DNA of 58,428 nt from Phycisphaeraceae bacterium. Its GTDB lineage: Bacteria; Planctomycetota; Phycisphaerae; Phycisphaerales; UBA1924. The notes beneath the pieces were generated by a model. It saw nothing but the letters and a program-made list of their open reading frames with translations, had not been told where the DNA came from and searched no databases. Shown one piece after another: positions 32,098 to 42,900 of the stretch. Where the stretch lies: positions 1-58,428 of the forward strand of contig JAJTHN010000037.1 in the NCBI GenBank assembly GCA_021297895.1, written 5' to 3'. How positions within the stretch are numbered: the stretch's first letter is position 1; the number at the start of each line of letters is the position of its first letter. Made by a program: the position numbers and the translations under genes.

Positions 32098-32733
32098 ATG
32101 CCCACACATCATCCATCCTCGCACCGGACGCCCGGCGATGACGCGCAACCGCTGACGCTCCTTTTGGAGAAAGTCAGCCGCGGGGAGGCCAAGGCCACCG
32201 ACGAGCTGTTTCCGATGGTCTACGACGAACTGCGGGCGCTCGCGTCGGCGAGCCTTGCGCAGGAGCGAAAGTCGCACACGCTTCAGGCGACGGCGCTGGT
32301 GCACGAGGCGTACATGCGTCTTGTCGGGCCGAGCGAGGTGTCGTGGGAGAGCAGGGCGCACTTCTTCGGCGCGGCGGCGCGGGCGATTCGGCGGATCCTC
32401 ACCGACCATGCTCGTGCGAAGAACGCCGTCAAGCGCGGCGGCGGACGGCCGGCTGTCGAGCTGGCCGAGTCGGCGGAGGTCGCGCACGCTGGCGGAGCGG
32501 CTGACGCGGGCGGGACGGACTTTGTCGCACTGGACGCGGCGCTGGAGAAACTCGCCGCCATCGATCCGGAGCGCGCGCGGGTTGTGGAGTTGCGGTTCTT
32601 TGCGGGCTTGAGCGGCGATCAGGCGGCGGCCGCACTCGGGTCGTCCCCCAGAACCGTGGCGCGCCAGTGGGAGTTCGCGCGAGCTTGGCTCAAGAGGGAG
32701 ATGGAGAGTGGCGAGAGCGGGGCGACGGCGTGA
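32098..32733 (+). CDS. ECF-type RNA polymerase sigma factor
   Basis: 211 residues. Region 2 is visible as ATDELFPMVYDELRALA, QATALVHEAYMRLVG and RAHFFGAAARAIRRILTDHARA. Region 4 is ARVVELRFFAGLSGDQAAAALGSSPRTVARQWEFARAWL. These match the planctomycete ECF group usually found beside Ser/Thr kinases. The start at 32098 is chosen because homology begins there and a promoter ends six bases upstream. Its TGA overlaps the GTG of the kinase gene by four bases, so the two are translationally coupled. No anti-sigma factor is present; kinase phosphorylation may control it (inference from family knowledge). Confidence 0.93.
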   Translation: MPTHHPSSHRTPGDDAQPLTLLLEKVSRGEAKATDELFPMVYDELRALASASLAQERKSHTLQATALVHEAYMRLVGPSEVSWESRAHFFGAAARAIRRILTDHARAKNAVKRGGGRPAVELAESAEVAHAGGAADAGGTDFVALDAALEKLAAIDPERARVVELRFFAGLSGDQAAAALGSSPRTVARQWEFARAWLKREMESGESGATA

Positions 32734-35126
32734 CGCCCGATCGGCTCGCGCGCGTGGAGAGCGTGTACTTCGAGGCGCTGGATGTGCCCGAAGGCGAGCG
32801 TGAGGAGTATGTGCGCCTGGCCTGCGGCGATGAGCCCGAACTGGCGGCCGAGGTGCTCGCGTTGCTGGGCGCCGGAGCGCGTGCAGAGGGCTTTCTGTCG
32901 GCACCGGCGATGGGCCAGCCCCTCGTGCCCGCGGCGGCCGCGCTGGCGGCGGGTGGCGGGAGTGACCTTGTTGGCCAGAGGCTCGGGGCGTTCGTGGTCG
33001 AGCGACGAATCGCCGAGGGTGGCATGGGCGAGGTGTACCAGGCCGCGCGTTGCGATGGGCAGTTCGACCAGCGTGTCGCGGTGAAGGTCGTCAAGCATGG
33101 CGTCACGGGAAACGACATCCTTCGACGATTCCGAAGGGAGCGCGCGGCGCTCGCGGCGCTGGAGCACCCCGGCATCGCCCGGCTGATCGACGGCGGAGCG
33201 ACAGCGGATGGTCGGCCGTATCTGGTCATGGAGTTCGTCGACGGCGTACCGATCGACGAGTGGTGCGAGCGGAGGCACCTGAGCGTTCGCCAGCGGATGG
33301 AGTTGTTTCTGGACGTGTGCGAGGCGGTGCGGTTCGCGCATGCACGGCTGGTGATCCACCGTGACCTCAAGCCCGGGAACATCCTCGTGAACCGTCGGGG
33401 CGAGGTCAAGCTCATGGACTTCGGCATCGCCAAGGTGCTTGCGCCCGACATGGCGGAGCCGGGAGAGGCGCAGACGATCGTCAGCGAGCGGCGTCTCACA
33501 CCCGAGTACGCCGCGCCGGAGCAGGTGCTGGGCGAGAGCGTGGGAACATCGACGGATGTCTATGCGCTCGGCGTGGTGCTTTACGAATTGCTCGCGGGTG
33601 TGCGGCCGCTGCGGTTTCGCAGTTCGTCGCTGGCGCACGTGCAGGAGGTGGTGTGCAACGAGGCACCGCCCCCGCCCAGCCTGGCGGCGAAACTCGACGC
33701 GGCCCGCGGGCGCGAGGCCGGGCCGGGATTGCGTGCGCGGAGAGCTCAGTGCCGCGGCGATGCGGACGCGATCGTGATGAAGGCGATGGAGAAGTCGCCG
33801 GCGCGGCGCTATCGCTCGGTCGAGGCTCTGGCCGCGGACATCGAGCGGTCGCTGGCGCTGCGACCGATCGAGGCGAGAAGGGGTCGGCTCGCGTACAGCG
33901 TCGGGCGTTTCGTACGGCGGAATCTGGTCTCGAGCGTGCTCGGCATCTCGCTGATGTGCGTCGGCGTTTTCGGCGTTGCGGCGTTGATGAGCCAGCGTGC
34001 GGAATTGCGGCGCGAGCGTGATGCGGCGATTGCCGCGGGCAACGACGCCAATGGCTTGGCGGTTCTGATGCGCATGATGATCGATGCGGTAGATCCGGCC
34101 GGTCAGGCCGCGCCGGTTCGCGAGGTCCGCGACCTGCTGCTGGTCGCCGATCAACGGGCCTCGATGCTGCTGCACGACCGTCCGTCAGCGTTGGCGTCTG
34201 TGCAGAGGCAACTGGCCGCGACGGCGATGGGGTTGTGGATGCTCGATGACGCGCTGCGGCTCTGCCGCGAGGCGTTGGGCAGCGTTAAGCAGGTTGCGGG
34301 GATGGGCGATATTGAAGACGCGCGGCTGGTCCTTGATAAAGGCGGTCAGAAGGAGTGGCCGGTCCGGCTTCAGTTGGTCATGCTCGCGCGCATTCATCTG
34401 ATGCGCAAAGAGTTCGACAAGGCCCTTGTGTACCTCGAGGTCGTGCGCACCGGCGATGAGCGTCGCCTGGCACGAGCCGAGTCGAGCCAGCCGGATCCTC
34501 ATGATGTCATCGCCGCGGTGGACTCCGCGGAATCGCTCGCGCTGCTCGGGGAGGTGCTGCTGGAGCAAGGTCACGCGGCGGATGCCCGGCCGCACTTTCA
34601 GCGTGCGCTCGAGCTGCGGCCAGCGATGCGCGAGCGTGATGGTGGCTTGGTTGTGCGTGAGCGATCGAACATTCAGCTGGCCATGGCGCGATGCCTGCTT
34701 GTGCTGGGCGAGCACGAGGCGGCGGTCGCGAACGCGAAGGAGGCGCGGGATCTTCTGGGGCGAGCGCTCCGGCCGGAGCACCCGGATGTTGTCGAGGCCA
34801 TGCGCACGCTCGCCGCGACGCTGGTCGCGCGAGCGCAGGTAAACGCGGCGGCGCGCGATGCGGACCTTGCGGCGGCGGAGGCCCAGTTGCGATCGGCGCT
34901 GGCGATCGCCGTCGCAGCGCTGGGTGAAACGCCCGCGACGGCCCGTGTGCGCGTGGCGTTGGCGGGCGTGCTGATCGCGACGGATCGGCACGGAGAAGCG
35001 AGCGAGGTGCTCGCGAGCGCTCGGCTGGTGCTCGAACGTCAATTCGGCGCGGCTGATCCGGAGGTTCGCGAAGCCCAGGCGATCGAGCGGGCGATTAGCG
35101 CTTCGAAGACACCACCGTCGTCCTGA
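32730..35126 (+). CDS. Membrane Ser/Thr protein kinase with C-terminal TPR-like sensor region
   Basis: 798 residues. Kinase motifs in order: IAEGGMGEVYQA (glycine loop), VAVKVVK (Lys119), HRDLKPGN (210-217), DFG (230-232) and TPEYAAPEQ activation segment end. One transmembrane helix (VSSVLGISLMCVGVFGVAALM, about 399-420) is followed by an Ala/Leu/Arg helical region with TPR-like repeats (ESLALLGEVLLEQGHAADAR, RCLLVLGEHEAAVANAKEAR). The GTG at 32730 overlaps the sigma factor stop (GTGA). The first 80 residues match the domain that precedes such kinases. The last 32 bases overlap the convergent SPOR gene. Confidence 0.92.
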   Translation: MTPDRLARVESVYFEALDVPEGEREEYVRLACGDEPELAAEVLALLGAGARAEGFLSAPAMGQPLVPAAAALAAGGGSDLVGQRLGAFVVERRIAEGGMGEVYQAARCDGQFDQRVAVKVVKHGVTGNDILRRFRRERAALAALEHPGIARLIDGGATADGRPYLVMEFVDGVPIDEWCERRHLSVRQRMELFLDVCEAVRFAHARLVIHRDLKPGNILVNRRGEVKLMDFGIAKVLAPDMAEPGEAQTIVSERRLTPEYAAPEQVLGESVGTSTDVYALGVVLYELLAGVRPLRFRSSSLAHVQEVVCNEAPPPPSLAAKLDAARGREAGPGLRARRAQCRGDADAIVMKAMEKSPARRYRSVEALAADIERSLALRPIEARRGRLAYSVGRFVRRNLVSSVLGISLMCVGVFGVAALMSQRAELRRERDAAIAAGNDANGLAVLMRMMIDAVDPAGQAAPVREVRDLLLVADQRASMLLHDRPSALASVQRQLAATAMGLWMLDDALRLCREALGSVKQVAGMGDIEDARLVLDKGGQKEWPVRLQLVMLARIHLMRKEFDKALVYLEVVRTGDERRLARAESSQPDPHDVIAAVDSAESLALLGEVLLEQGHAADARPHFQRALELRPAMRERDGGLVVRERSNIQLAMARCLLVLGEHEAAVANAKEARDLLGRALRPEHPDVVEAMRTLAATLVARAQVNAAARDADLAAAEAQLRSALAIAVAALGETPATARVRVALAGVLIATDRHGEASEVLASARLVLERQFGAADPEVREAQAIERAISASKTPPSS

Positions 35127-35922
35127 CGGAGACCTTCGCCGCGGCGACCTGAGCGGCGATGGCGCTGGGGTAGTCGCCGGCGCGTACCGCAAAGAGCGGG
35201 CGGCCCGCGGCATCAGTCGTCTGCACGATCGCCGGCGTGGGCAGGCCCGCGCGGGTGAAGGCACGGGCGTTCTGACCCAGTGCCCGCTCGGCGGCCGCGC
35301 GCGTCGAGAATGCGCCGATCTGGATCGTGAACCGGCCGGTCAGCCGCTCCTGGATCGTCTGCTTGAGCGCGGCGTCGCGGGCGTCGGTCAGGGCCTTCTG
35401 ATAGAGGCCGACGGCCTGGGGCCGGTTGCCGAGCCGCTCGAAGGCATCGCCCGCGAAGAGACCGGCGCGGGCGGCGTCGTCGCCCTTGAGTTTCCGTGAG
35501 GCCTCGCCGAGCAGGGCCGCGGCGGTGCCGTCGCGCTTCTGGTCCGCCGCGATCAGACCGAGCGTGGCGCTGGCGTTTCCGGCGATTTCGTCGTTGGTGC
35601 TGGTGCGCAGCGGCGAGAGCCAGCGGTCGGCTTCGGGTTCTCGCTTGAGCGCGAAGGCCGACTGGCCGGCGATGAGTGCGGCCCGCTCGCGCTCGATGCC
35701 GGAGGATGTCGCGGCCTCGCGCTCCGCCGCGGCGAGGGCTTCGGTGTAGCGCTTGGCGATGTAGAGATCGGTCGCTCGGGAGGATGCATCACTCGCCGCG
35801 GGCGGACGCGTGCCGCAAGCGGGGGCGAGACAGATGCCCAGCAGCAGCGTCGCGGCCAGAAGCAGCCGAGCGGCGTTCTGGCGACCGGCGGCGGGAACGT
35901 GGCGGGGCTGGGGGTCGGTCAT
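35095..35922 (-). CDS. SPOR-domain lipoprotein with TPR-like repeats
   Basis: 275 residues from the ATG at 35922 (AGGATC upstream). N-terminal hydrophobic helix (LLLAATLLLGICLAPAC) ends in a lipobox-like Cys36. A helical repeat region (about 45-190) has TPR-like pairs (ALAAAEREAATSSGIERERA, RLGNRPQAVGLYQKAL). The C-terminus FTIQIGAFSTRAAAERALGQ to the end is a SPOR domain, which binds denuded septal peptidoglycan. It likely sits in the envelope at the division site (inference). In-frame codons to 36018 are rejected. It overlaps the kinase gene 3' end by 32 bases in antisense. Confidence 0.85.
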   Translation of the reverse strand: MTDPQPRHVPAAGRQNAARLLLAATLLLGICLAPACGTRPPAASDASSRATDLYIAKRYTEALAAAEREAATSSGIERERAALIAGQSAFALKREPEADRWLSPLRTSTNDEIAGNASATLGLIAADQKRDGTAAALLGEASRKLKGDDAARAGLFAGDAFERLGNRPQAVGLYQKALTDARDAALKQTIQERLTGRFTIQIGAFSTRAAAERALGQNARAFTRAGLPTPAIVQTTDAAGRPLFAVRAGDYPSAIAAQVAAAKVSVRTTVVSSKR

Positions 35923-36170
35923 GGCGAGATCCTGGGCGAGGGACCGGTCTGGTCGCCCGCGGGGTCGAGGGTAAAGAGGCGGCCGTGCGGCGGGCTGCGT
36001 GGTCATCCACACGAGCAAGGAGTATCGGCACGACGGGCGGAACAGCCGTACATTGTGTGTCCCCTAAAGTGGGGCGGTTGCCGTATCGATCCGCGTTTGT
36101 TCGCGGGGGAGCCCGGGTGGGCGTGGCGGAGGTCGGGGTTTGTGGCAAGGACGATTCAGGAGCGAGCAGC

Positions 36171-37691
36171 ATGAGCATTCACTGGCCGATCATCCGAACC
36201 TGTCTTGGGTCACCTCTGGGTACCGCGGTGGTCGACGACCAGCGGTCGTACAAGCGGATCGGGATTCTCGCGGCGGCGATGATGCTGGCCGACGATCTTG
36301 AGCGGCGTGTGCAGACCGAGCATGTGGGGATCATGCTGCCCAGCAGCGGCGCGTTCCCGATCGCGGCGCTGGCGGTGTGGATGCTTGGCAAGGTGCCGGT
36401 TCCGCTGAACTTTCTGCTCAAGCCGGATGAGTTGAACTACATCGTGCAGGATTCGGGGATCGACACGATCGTGACGGCCAAGGGGATGCTGGACTTTCTG
36501 GGGTACACGCCGACGGGCGTGGTGGACGGCAAGCCGCCGGCGGTTGAGGGGGGCGTGAAGATCCGGTTGCTGGAAGAGGTGGACTTCCGGTGCGTTCCGT
36601 CGCCGCGGGTGCCCGCGTTGATGGACGATGATGCGCTGGGGGTGTTGCTGTACACGTCCGGCACGAGTGGGAGGCCCAAGGGCGTGATGCTCACGCACGG
36701 GAACATCGCCGGAAACATCCGGCAGATACTCGACCACATTACATTCGGTCGCGACGAAGTGTTCCTGGGATGCCTGCCCCAGTTTCACTCATTCGGCCTG
36801 ACGGCGCTGACGGCGCTTCCGATGACGGTGGGCGCGAAGGTGGTGTACACGGCCAGGTTCGTGCCGCAGAAGGTGGTGCGGCTGTTCAGGGATCACCGCC
36901 CGAGCGTGTTCATCGGGATTCCGGCGATGTTCAACGCGCTGCTGCACGTGCGCGACGCGAGCCGGGAGGACTTTACGAGTTTGCGGATCGCGGTCTCCGG
37001 CGGCGAGCCGCTGCCGGATGCGGTGGCGGGAGCGTTTCGCGAGCGGTACGGCGTGACGATCGCCGAGGGGTACGGCCTGACGGAGACCAGCCCCGTGACA
37101 AACTGGTGTCGACCGACCGACTACAAGCCGCACAGTGTCGGACGTGCGCTGCCCAGAGTCAGCCAGCGGATCGTTGATGTCGAGACGGGCCGGGATCTCG
37201 GCGTTGATCGGGATGGCGAGGTGCGGATCAAGGGTCCGAACCTCATGAAGGGGTATTACAAACTGCCGGAACAGACCGCCAGCGTGGTCGATGACCGCGG
37301 TTACTTCCGAACGGGGGACATCGGCCGCATCGATGCCGACGGTCACTTGTTCATCACGGGCCGGCTCAAGGAGATGCTCATCATCGCGGGCGAGAACGTG
37401 TTCCCGCGGGAACTCGAGGAGGTGCTCAACAAGCACCCGAGCATCAAGGAATCGGGTGTCGTCGGCAAGAAGGACCCGATGCGAGGCGAGCTGCCCGTCG
37501 CCTTCGTCGAGCTCAAGGAGGGCGAGACCTTCGACGAGAAGAGCGTCCGGGCGTTCATGCGCGAGCGTATCGCCGCGTTCAAGATTCCCGATGAGTTCCG
37601 CGTGCTGCCGGCACTCCCGCGCAACCCGACCGGCAAGCTGATGCGGCGTGAACTCAAGAAGTACCTGGATCAGCCGGGCGGCGTGGGCTGA
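36171..37691 (+). CDS. AMP-forming acyl-CoA/acyl-ACP ligase (ANL superfamily)
   Basis: 506 residues. It activates a carboxylate with ATP to an acyl adenylate, then to a thioester. Seen: P-loop LLYTSGTSGRPKGV (159-172), FHSFGLTALT, VSGGEPLPDAV, the adenine motif GYGLTETSPV, YFRTGDIGRIDADG and GRLKEMLIIAGENVFPRELEE. The C-terminal catalytic lysine is in NPTGKLMRREL. The N-terminus is short compared with long-chain ligases. Substrate length is unknown; a fatty acid or acyl-ACP role is the usual assumption. ATG 36171 is preceded by AGGAG; frame upstream to 35676 is shadow. TACATT at about 36050 is a possible -10. Confidence 0.92.
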   Translation: MSIHWPIIRTCLGSPLGTAVVDDQRSYKRIGILAAAMMLADDLERRVQTEHVGIMLPSSGAFPIAALAVWMLGKVPVPLNFLLKPDELNYIVQDSGIDTIVTAKGMLDFLGYTPTGVVDGKPPAVEGGVKIRLLEEVDFRCVPSPRVPALMDDDALGVLLYTSGTSGRPKGVMLTHGNIAGNIRQILDHITFGRDEVFLGCLPQFHSFGLTALTALPMTVGAKVVYTARFVPQKVVRLFRDHRPSVFIGIPAMFNALLHVRDASREDFTSLRIAVSGGEPLPDAVAGAFRERYGVTIAEGYGLTETSPVTNWCRPTDYKPHSVGRALPRVSQRIVDVETGRDLGVDRDGEVRIKGPNLMKGYYKLPEQTASVVDDRGYFRTGDIGRIDADGHLFITGRLKEMLIIAGENVFPRELEEVLNKHPSIKESGVVGKKDPMRGELPVAFVELKEGETFDEKSVRAFMRERIAAFKIPDEFRVLPALPRNPTGKLMRRELKKYLDQPGGVG

Positions 37692-37757
37692 GTCGGGGCG
37701 GAGGCGAGATCCGGCCACATCCGCGGCGGGGTGCGGGATTGCGTGGGCGATCAGTTC

Positions 37758-37763
37758 TACACT
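37758..37763 (+). promoter_or_regulatory. Putative -10 element of the ABC-F gene (leaderless type)
   Basis: TACACT, seven bases (tggcccc) before the ATG at 37771; no Shine-Dalgarno in between. Confidence 0.5.
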
Positions 37764-37770
37764 TGGCCCC

Positions 37771-39777
37771 ATGCCGCTGCTGGCCGCCGTCAATATCCGT
37801 CACACGTTCGGACAACGCATCGTTCTCGATGGCGTGTCGATATCCATCGAGCCCGGCGAGCGCGTGGGCATGGTCGGGCGCAACGGCTGCGGCAAGAGCA
37901 CGCTGATGAAGATCCTCGCCGGGATCGTCAGTGCCGACGGCGGAACGGTGGGGCTCCAGCGCGGCAGCCGGGCGGGCTACCTGCACCAGGATCCGAAACT
38001 GGACCCGGACGAGACATTGCGCGGCCAGGCCGAGAGCGCCTTCAGGGATCTGCACGAGGCGCACCGCCAGCTCGAGCAGGTCTTCCACGACATGGGTTCG
38101 GCCGAGGGCGCTGATCTCGAGCGACTGCTCAAGCAGCAGGAGCGGCTGGAGCGCCAGATCGAGGCGCTCGGTGGGTACAGCATCGATCACAAGATCGATC
38201 AGGTCCTTCATGGGCTCGGCTTTACCGACGCGCAGTTCGGGGTGAAGGTCTCGGGCCTCAGCGGCGGGCAGAAGGGGCGGCTGGCGCTGGCGCAGTTGCT
38301 CCTGGAGAATCCGGACATTCTGCTGCTGGATGAGCCGACGAACCACCTCGACCTTGATGGGCGGCTCTGGCTGGAGAACTTCCTGAAGGAGGAGTTCCGC
38401 GGCGCGGTGCTGATGGTCAGCCACGACCGGTACCTGCTGGACAACGTCGTCACGCGGATCGTGGAGGTCGAGCAGGCGCGGCTGATCGACTATCCCGGAA
38501 ACTACGAGGCGTTTCGCGAGATCCGCGCTCAGCGACGCCTGACGATGCTGCGTGCGTACGAGAACCAGCAGACGCAATTCAAGAAGGAAGAGGCGTACAT
38601 CCGGCGGTACAAGGCCGGTCAGCGGGCCAAGCAGGCGCGCGGCCGCGCGACCAAGCTCGAGCGTGCAAAGGAGGGGACGCTCGAGCGCCCGATCGAGCTT
38701 GACTCGTTCCGGCTCAAGCTGCCCAAGGCGCCGATGAGCGGCGAGGTCGTCGCCAGCGTGAGGTCGCTGACGAAGCAGTACGCGCTGGAGGACGGCAAGC
38801 AGAAGGTGCTGTTCAAGGATCTTGAACTGGCGATCATGCGGGGCGAGCGTTGGGGGATCATCGGCCCCAACGGTGCGGGAAAGTCGACACTTGTGCGGTG
38901 CATTCTGGGCGAGCAGGCCGCGGACAGCGGCACGGCGAAGCTCGGCAGCAGCGTGCGTGTGGGACATTACAAGCAGACGCACGAGCACGTCGATCCGGAT
39001 TTGTCGGTGTACGAGTACCTCCAGCGCGTGATCCTCAAGGAGGCGCCGGATCAGCCGATGAGCGAGCAGCAGGCGCGCAATCTGGCCGGGGCCTTCCTGT
39101 TCAGCGGCGAGGAGCAGGAGCGGCAGATGGGCGTGCTCAGCGGCGGTGAGCGGTCGCGGGCGGTGCTCGCGGGGCTTGTCGCCAGCGCCAAGAACGTTCT
39201 GGTGCTCGACGAGCCGACGAACCACCTTGATATTCCCAGCGCCGAGCGGCTCGAGGATGCGCTCGCGCCAGATTCGGAAGACATCGAGGGGTTCGAGGGC
39301 ACGCTGATCCTGATTTCTCACGATCGGGCGCTGATCGATGCCACATGCGACCATCTGCTGATCCTTGACGGCAAGGGCGGGGTGGAGCAGTTCGCTGGTA
39401 CCTACAGCGATTGGCACGAGCGCGAGGTTGCGCGCGCAAAGGAGCGAGCGGCGAAGGAAGCGGCGGAGCGAAAGCGTAAAGACGAGGCGGAGCGTGCGCG
39501 GCTGGAAGCCGAGGCGCGGAAGGCCGCGGCGAACAAGCCCAAGTCCGCGGGAGGGACGAACTCCCAGCGGAATCCGCTTTCGCGCCTGAGCGACGAGCAG
39601 CTTGAGAAGCGCATCGGCGATATCGAGAAGCGGATCAAGGACATCGACGCCGAGCTGTCGAGCGAGGCGGTGTGGAAGGACCCAAGCCGCTGCGACAAGC
39701 TTGGCGATGAGCGGCAGCGGCTGGTGGTGGAACTCGAGCCGCTGGAGATGGAGTGGTTCGGTCGCTCGGGCGGGTGA
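37771..39777 (+). CDS. ABC-F family ATPase (Uup/EttA-like)
   Basis: 668 residues, two ATPase domains without membrane segments. Domain 1: GRNGCGKST (36-44), LSGGQKGRLALAQLL, LLLDEPTNHLDLDG, VSHDRYLLD. Then the charged helical linker (EAYIRRYKAGQRAKQARGR). Domain 2: GPNGAGKST, LSGGERSRAVLAGL, LVLDEPTNHLDIPS, ISHDRALID. A Lys/Glu-rich coiled-coil tail (about 560-668) is like the Uup C-terminal domain, which binds DNA. ABC-F proteins act on the ribosome or in DNA transactions. The frame upstream to 37648 overlaps the ligase and is rejected because TACACT ends seven bases before this ATG. Confidence 0.94.
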   Translation: MPLLAAVNIRHTFGQRIVLDGVSISIEPGERVGMVGRNGCGKSTLMKILAGIVSADGGTVGLQRGSRAGYLHQDPKLDPDETLRGQAESAFRDLHEAHRQLEQVFHDMGSAEGADLERLLKQQERLERQIEALGGYSIDHKIDQVLHGLGFTDAQFGVKVSGLSGGQKGRLALAQLLLENPDILLLDEPTNHLDLDGRLWLENFLKEEFRGAVLMVSHDRYLLDNVVTRIVEVEQARLIDYPGNYEAFREIRAQRRLTMLRAYENQQTQFKKEEAYIRRYKAGQRAKQARGRATKLERAKEGTLERPIELDSFRLKLPKAPMSGEVVASVRSLTKQYALEDGKQKVLFKDLELAIMRGERWGIIGPNGAGKSTLVRCILGEQAADSGTAKLGSSVRVGHYKQTHEHVDPDLSVYEYLQRVILKEAPDQPMSEQQARNLAGAFLFSGEEQERQMGVLSGGERSRAVLAGLVASAKNVLVLDEPTNHLDIPSAERLEDALAPDSEDIEGFEGTLILISHDRALIDATCDHLLILDGKGGVEQFAGTYSDWHEREVARAKERAAKEAAERKRKDEAERARLEAEARKAAANKPKSAGGTNSQRNPLSRLSDEQLEKRIGDIEKRIKDIDAELSSEAVWKDPSRCDKLGDERQRLVVELEPLEMEWFGRSGG

Positions 39778-39939
39778 TGGGGTTCTCGGACTCGGGGATG
39801 CGTGAGGGTGGTTCTCGGACGTAAGGGTGTGAATATCACGGACGATTCGCGATCTTCGGCGGTCTGTCCGGATGCCGTGGGGCGAGTCCGTATCTCCGCG
39901 TGCCGATGCAAAGTGGGCTTCCCGGTCATCGGAGTGCTC

Positions 39940-42900
39940 ATGCATCAGCGTCAGGAACAGATTGTTGGAGGTGCGGGGCATCTGCTGCAGCTCGGCCTGC
40001 GTCGCTCGCCGCTGCGCGATGGGATGCTGTTCGCGGTGCTTGCGATGTGTGTGAGCGTTACGGCGCTGATGCTCGTCTGGCGGAGCATCGAAAAGCGAGC
40101 TCTGGATGGCATTCGCAGCGAGTCCGCGTCGCTGGCCAGAGCCGCGGCGAGCCTTGTGGATGTCGAGGCGCACGGGCTGATTCTCGGGCAGGGCGAGACA
40201 TTCACCCCGGCGTATGAGTCGGCGGTAGCCCCGCTGCGGCAGATCCGGGCGAGCGTGCCGGGTCTGAGATACGTCTACACCTGTGTGCTGGTCGATGGTG
40301 AGGTGAGGTTCGTGCTCGATGCCGCGGTGCCGGGGGACCATGATGGCGACGGCATCGACGATCACTCGCCGGTTGGTCAGGTGTACACAGAAGCTTCGTC
40401 GGTATTGCGGCAGGCGATGACGGGAGCGGAGCGGGGCGCCGTGGCCGAGGCGGCGCTGAACAGCGATCGCCGGGGCACGTTTCTGTCCGCGTACGCGCCG
40501 ATATTCGGGCGTGACGGGCGGCCGGTTGCGGTGCTGGGCATCGACATGGCGCCGACGGAGTATGTCGCGGGCATGTACTCGATGCGGGCGACGATGGCGC
40601 TGGCGATGGTGCCCGTGACGCTCGGTGCGATCGCGCTTGGCTTGTTGGTGGCCCATCATCGCCGACTCGTCGAGTCTCGGTCGCTCCAGTGGGCGCGGAC
40701 GCACTTTACCGTTCAGTATCACCCCGAGCCGGTGTTCTGGGCGAATGAGCGCGGTGAGATCGTGTACGTCAATCAGGCCGCGGAGAACCTGGGAATCCTC
40801 GCCTCGGGCAACCGTGCCACGCTGGCTTCGGTTCTGCGCGGGATGAGCACGGACGCGGTGCACGCGGCCCAGAAGAAGGCGGTGCGCGATGGCAACGTCC
40901 GCCTTCAGTCGTGGCTGGCAAGCACCGATGGCGAGCGGGTGCCGATGGAATTGCTGATGCAGACGGCGATGTTCGGCGGGGAGCGGGTGTTCTGCGTGTA
41001 CGCCCGCGATATCCGGAGCCGGCTGGAGGCCGAGGCGGAGCTCGAACGGTTCGCGACTGAGATGGTGCAGGCCAAGGGCGAGCTTGAGGCCCGCAACCGG
41101 TTGCTGGAGCGTGCTCAGCGCGAGGCCAGCAGCGCGAGCGACGCCAAGGCGCGATTCCTGGCGACGATGAGCCATGAGGTGCGCACGCCGCTCAACGGCA
41201 TCATGGGCATGCTGGATCTGCTGCTGAGATCAACCCTCGACCAGACGCAGCGCCGCTACGCATCGCTCGCGAAAGTCAGCAGCGAGAACCTGCTGACACT
41301 GGTCAATGACATCCTCGACTTCTCGAAGATCGAGGCGGGAGCGCTGGGTCTGGAGGCGATCGACATCAGCCCGCGTGCGACGATCGCGCAGTCCGTCGAG
41401 CCGCTCATGGCCACGGCCCGCGCCCGGTCGCTCTCGCTGACGAGCCATGTTCACCCGGATGTTCCGGCGACCATCATCGGCGACAGCACCCGGCTGCGGC
41501 AGGTGCTGACGAACCTCCTCAGCAACGCGCTGAAGTTCACGAGCGCCGGCGGCGTGGATCTGCGGTGTGTTCCTGAGAACGACGACGCGAGCATGCTGCG
41601 GTTCAGCGTGACGGACACGGGCATCGGGATCGACTCCGCTGGAGTCTCGCGGCTGTTCAAGCCGTTCAGCCAGGCGGACTCGAGCACGACGCGGAAGTTC
41701 GGCGGCACGGGGCTTGGACTTGCGATCTGCAAGCAACTTGTCGAGGCGATGGGTGGGAGCATGGGCGTGTCGAGTGAGCCCGGGCGCGGCTCGACGTTCT
41801 GGTTCACGCTGCCGACAAGCCCGGCCCACGCGACGGCCTCGTCGCCGGGGTCTGAGGGCACAGGCGTGCTGCGGGCCGAGCCGCGGCGGGTGCTGCTTGT
41901 CGGGACTCCGACGTTTGATCTCAAGGCGATGAGCGAGCCGCTGGCGTCGGTCGGCTGGACGCTGGACAGTGTTGGAACGGTTCTGGACACGGTCCGTGCG
42001 GTGGCGATGGCGGAGGCCGCGGGCTGCCCGTTTCAGGCGGTGGTGCTGGTGGGCGAGGACGATGACCCTGTGCTGCTGAGCACAAGCGAGCGGCTGCGGG
42101 CATTGAGCCTGTCGCGCCCGCCGGTGCTGGCGATGGTCGTGACCAGCGGCATGGAGCCGGACGAGGGGGAGCTGGAGATCGCCGGTGTTCGGGCGTGGAC
42201 GCGGCAGATCCGCGAGCCGGCGGACCTTGCGGCGCTGATCGCCGATGCGTACTCGTCGCTGTCGATGTCGCCGAGCGAGAGCACGAGCGAGGGCGGCGGC
42301 GCGGGCATCGCACCGGCGGCAAGGGCAGGCAGGATTCGCGGGGTGCGGGTGCTCGTTGCGGAGGACAACGACATCAATCAGGAGATCATCCGTGAGGTGC
42401 TCGCGCAAGCGGGGGCGATCACCCGATTCGCCGGCAACGGTCGCGAGTGCTTCGAGGCCTGGCGCGCGGAGGTTCCGGACGTGATCCTGATGGACTGCCA
42501 GATGCCCGAGGTCGATGGCTTCGAGGCCACACGGATGATCCGACGGGCGGAAGCGGAAAGCGCGTCGGCGGGCGGCTCGCCCGTCCGGCTCACACCGATT
42601 GTGGCGTTGACCGCCAATGCGTTTGCGACGGACATCGAAAGGTGCCTGGAGTCGGGAATGGACGCGTACGTGAGCAAGCCTGTGGATCCGGCTGCACTCT
42701 TCGACGCGATCGGGCGGATGCTCGCCGGTACCGCGACGACGGAACAGCAGGATCCTTCTGGAGAAACCACGGTGAGCGAAGTGATTCACTATCCGTCGCT
42801 GCTTGAGCGGTGTCTGAACAAGCCCGAAGTGGCGGAGAGGCTGCTGGGCAAGTTCGCGACCAGTGCGCAGCAGCGGGTCGAGGAGCTCCGGTCGGCCGCG

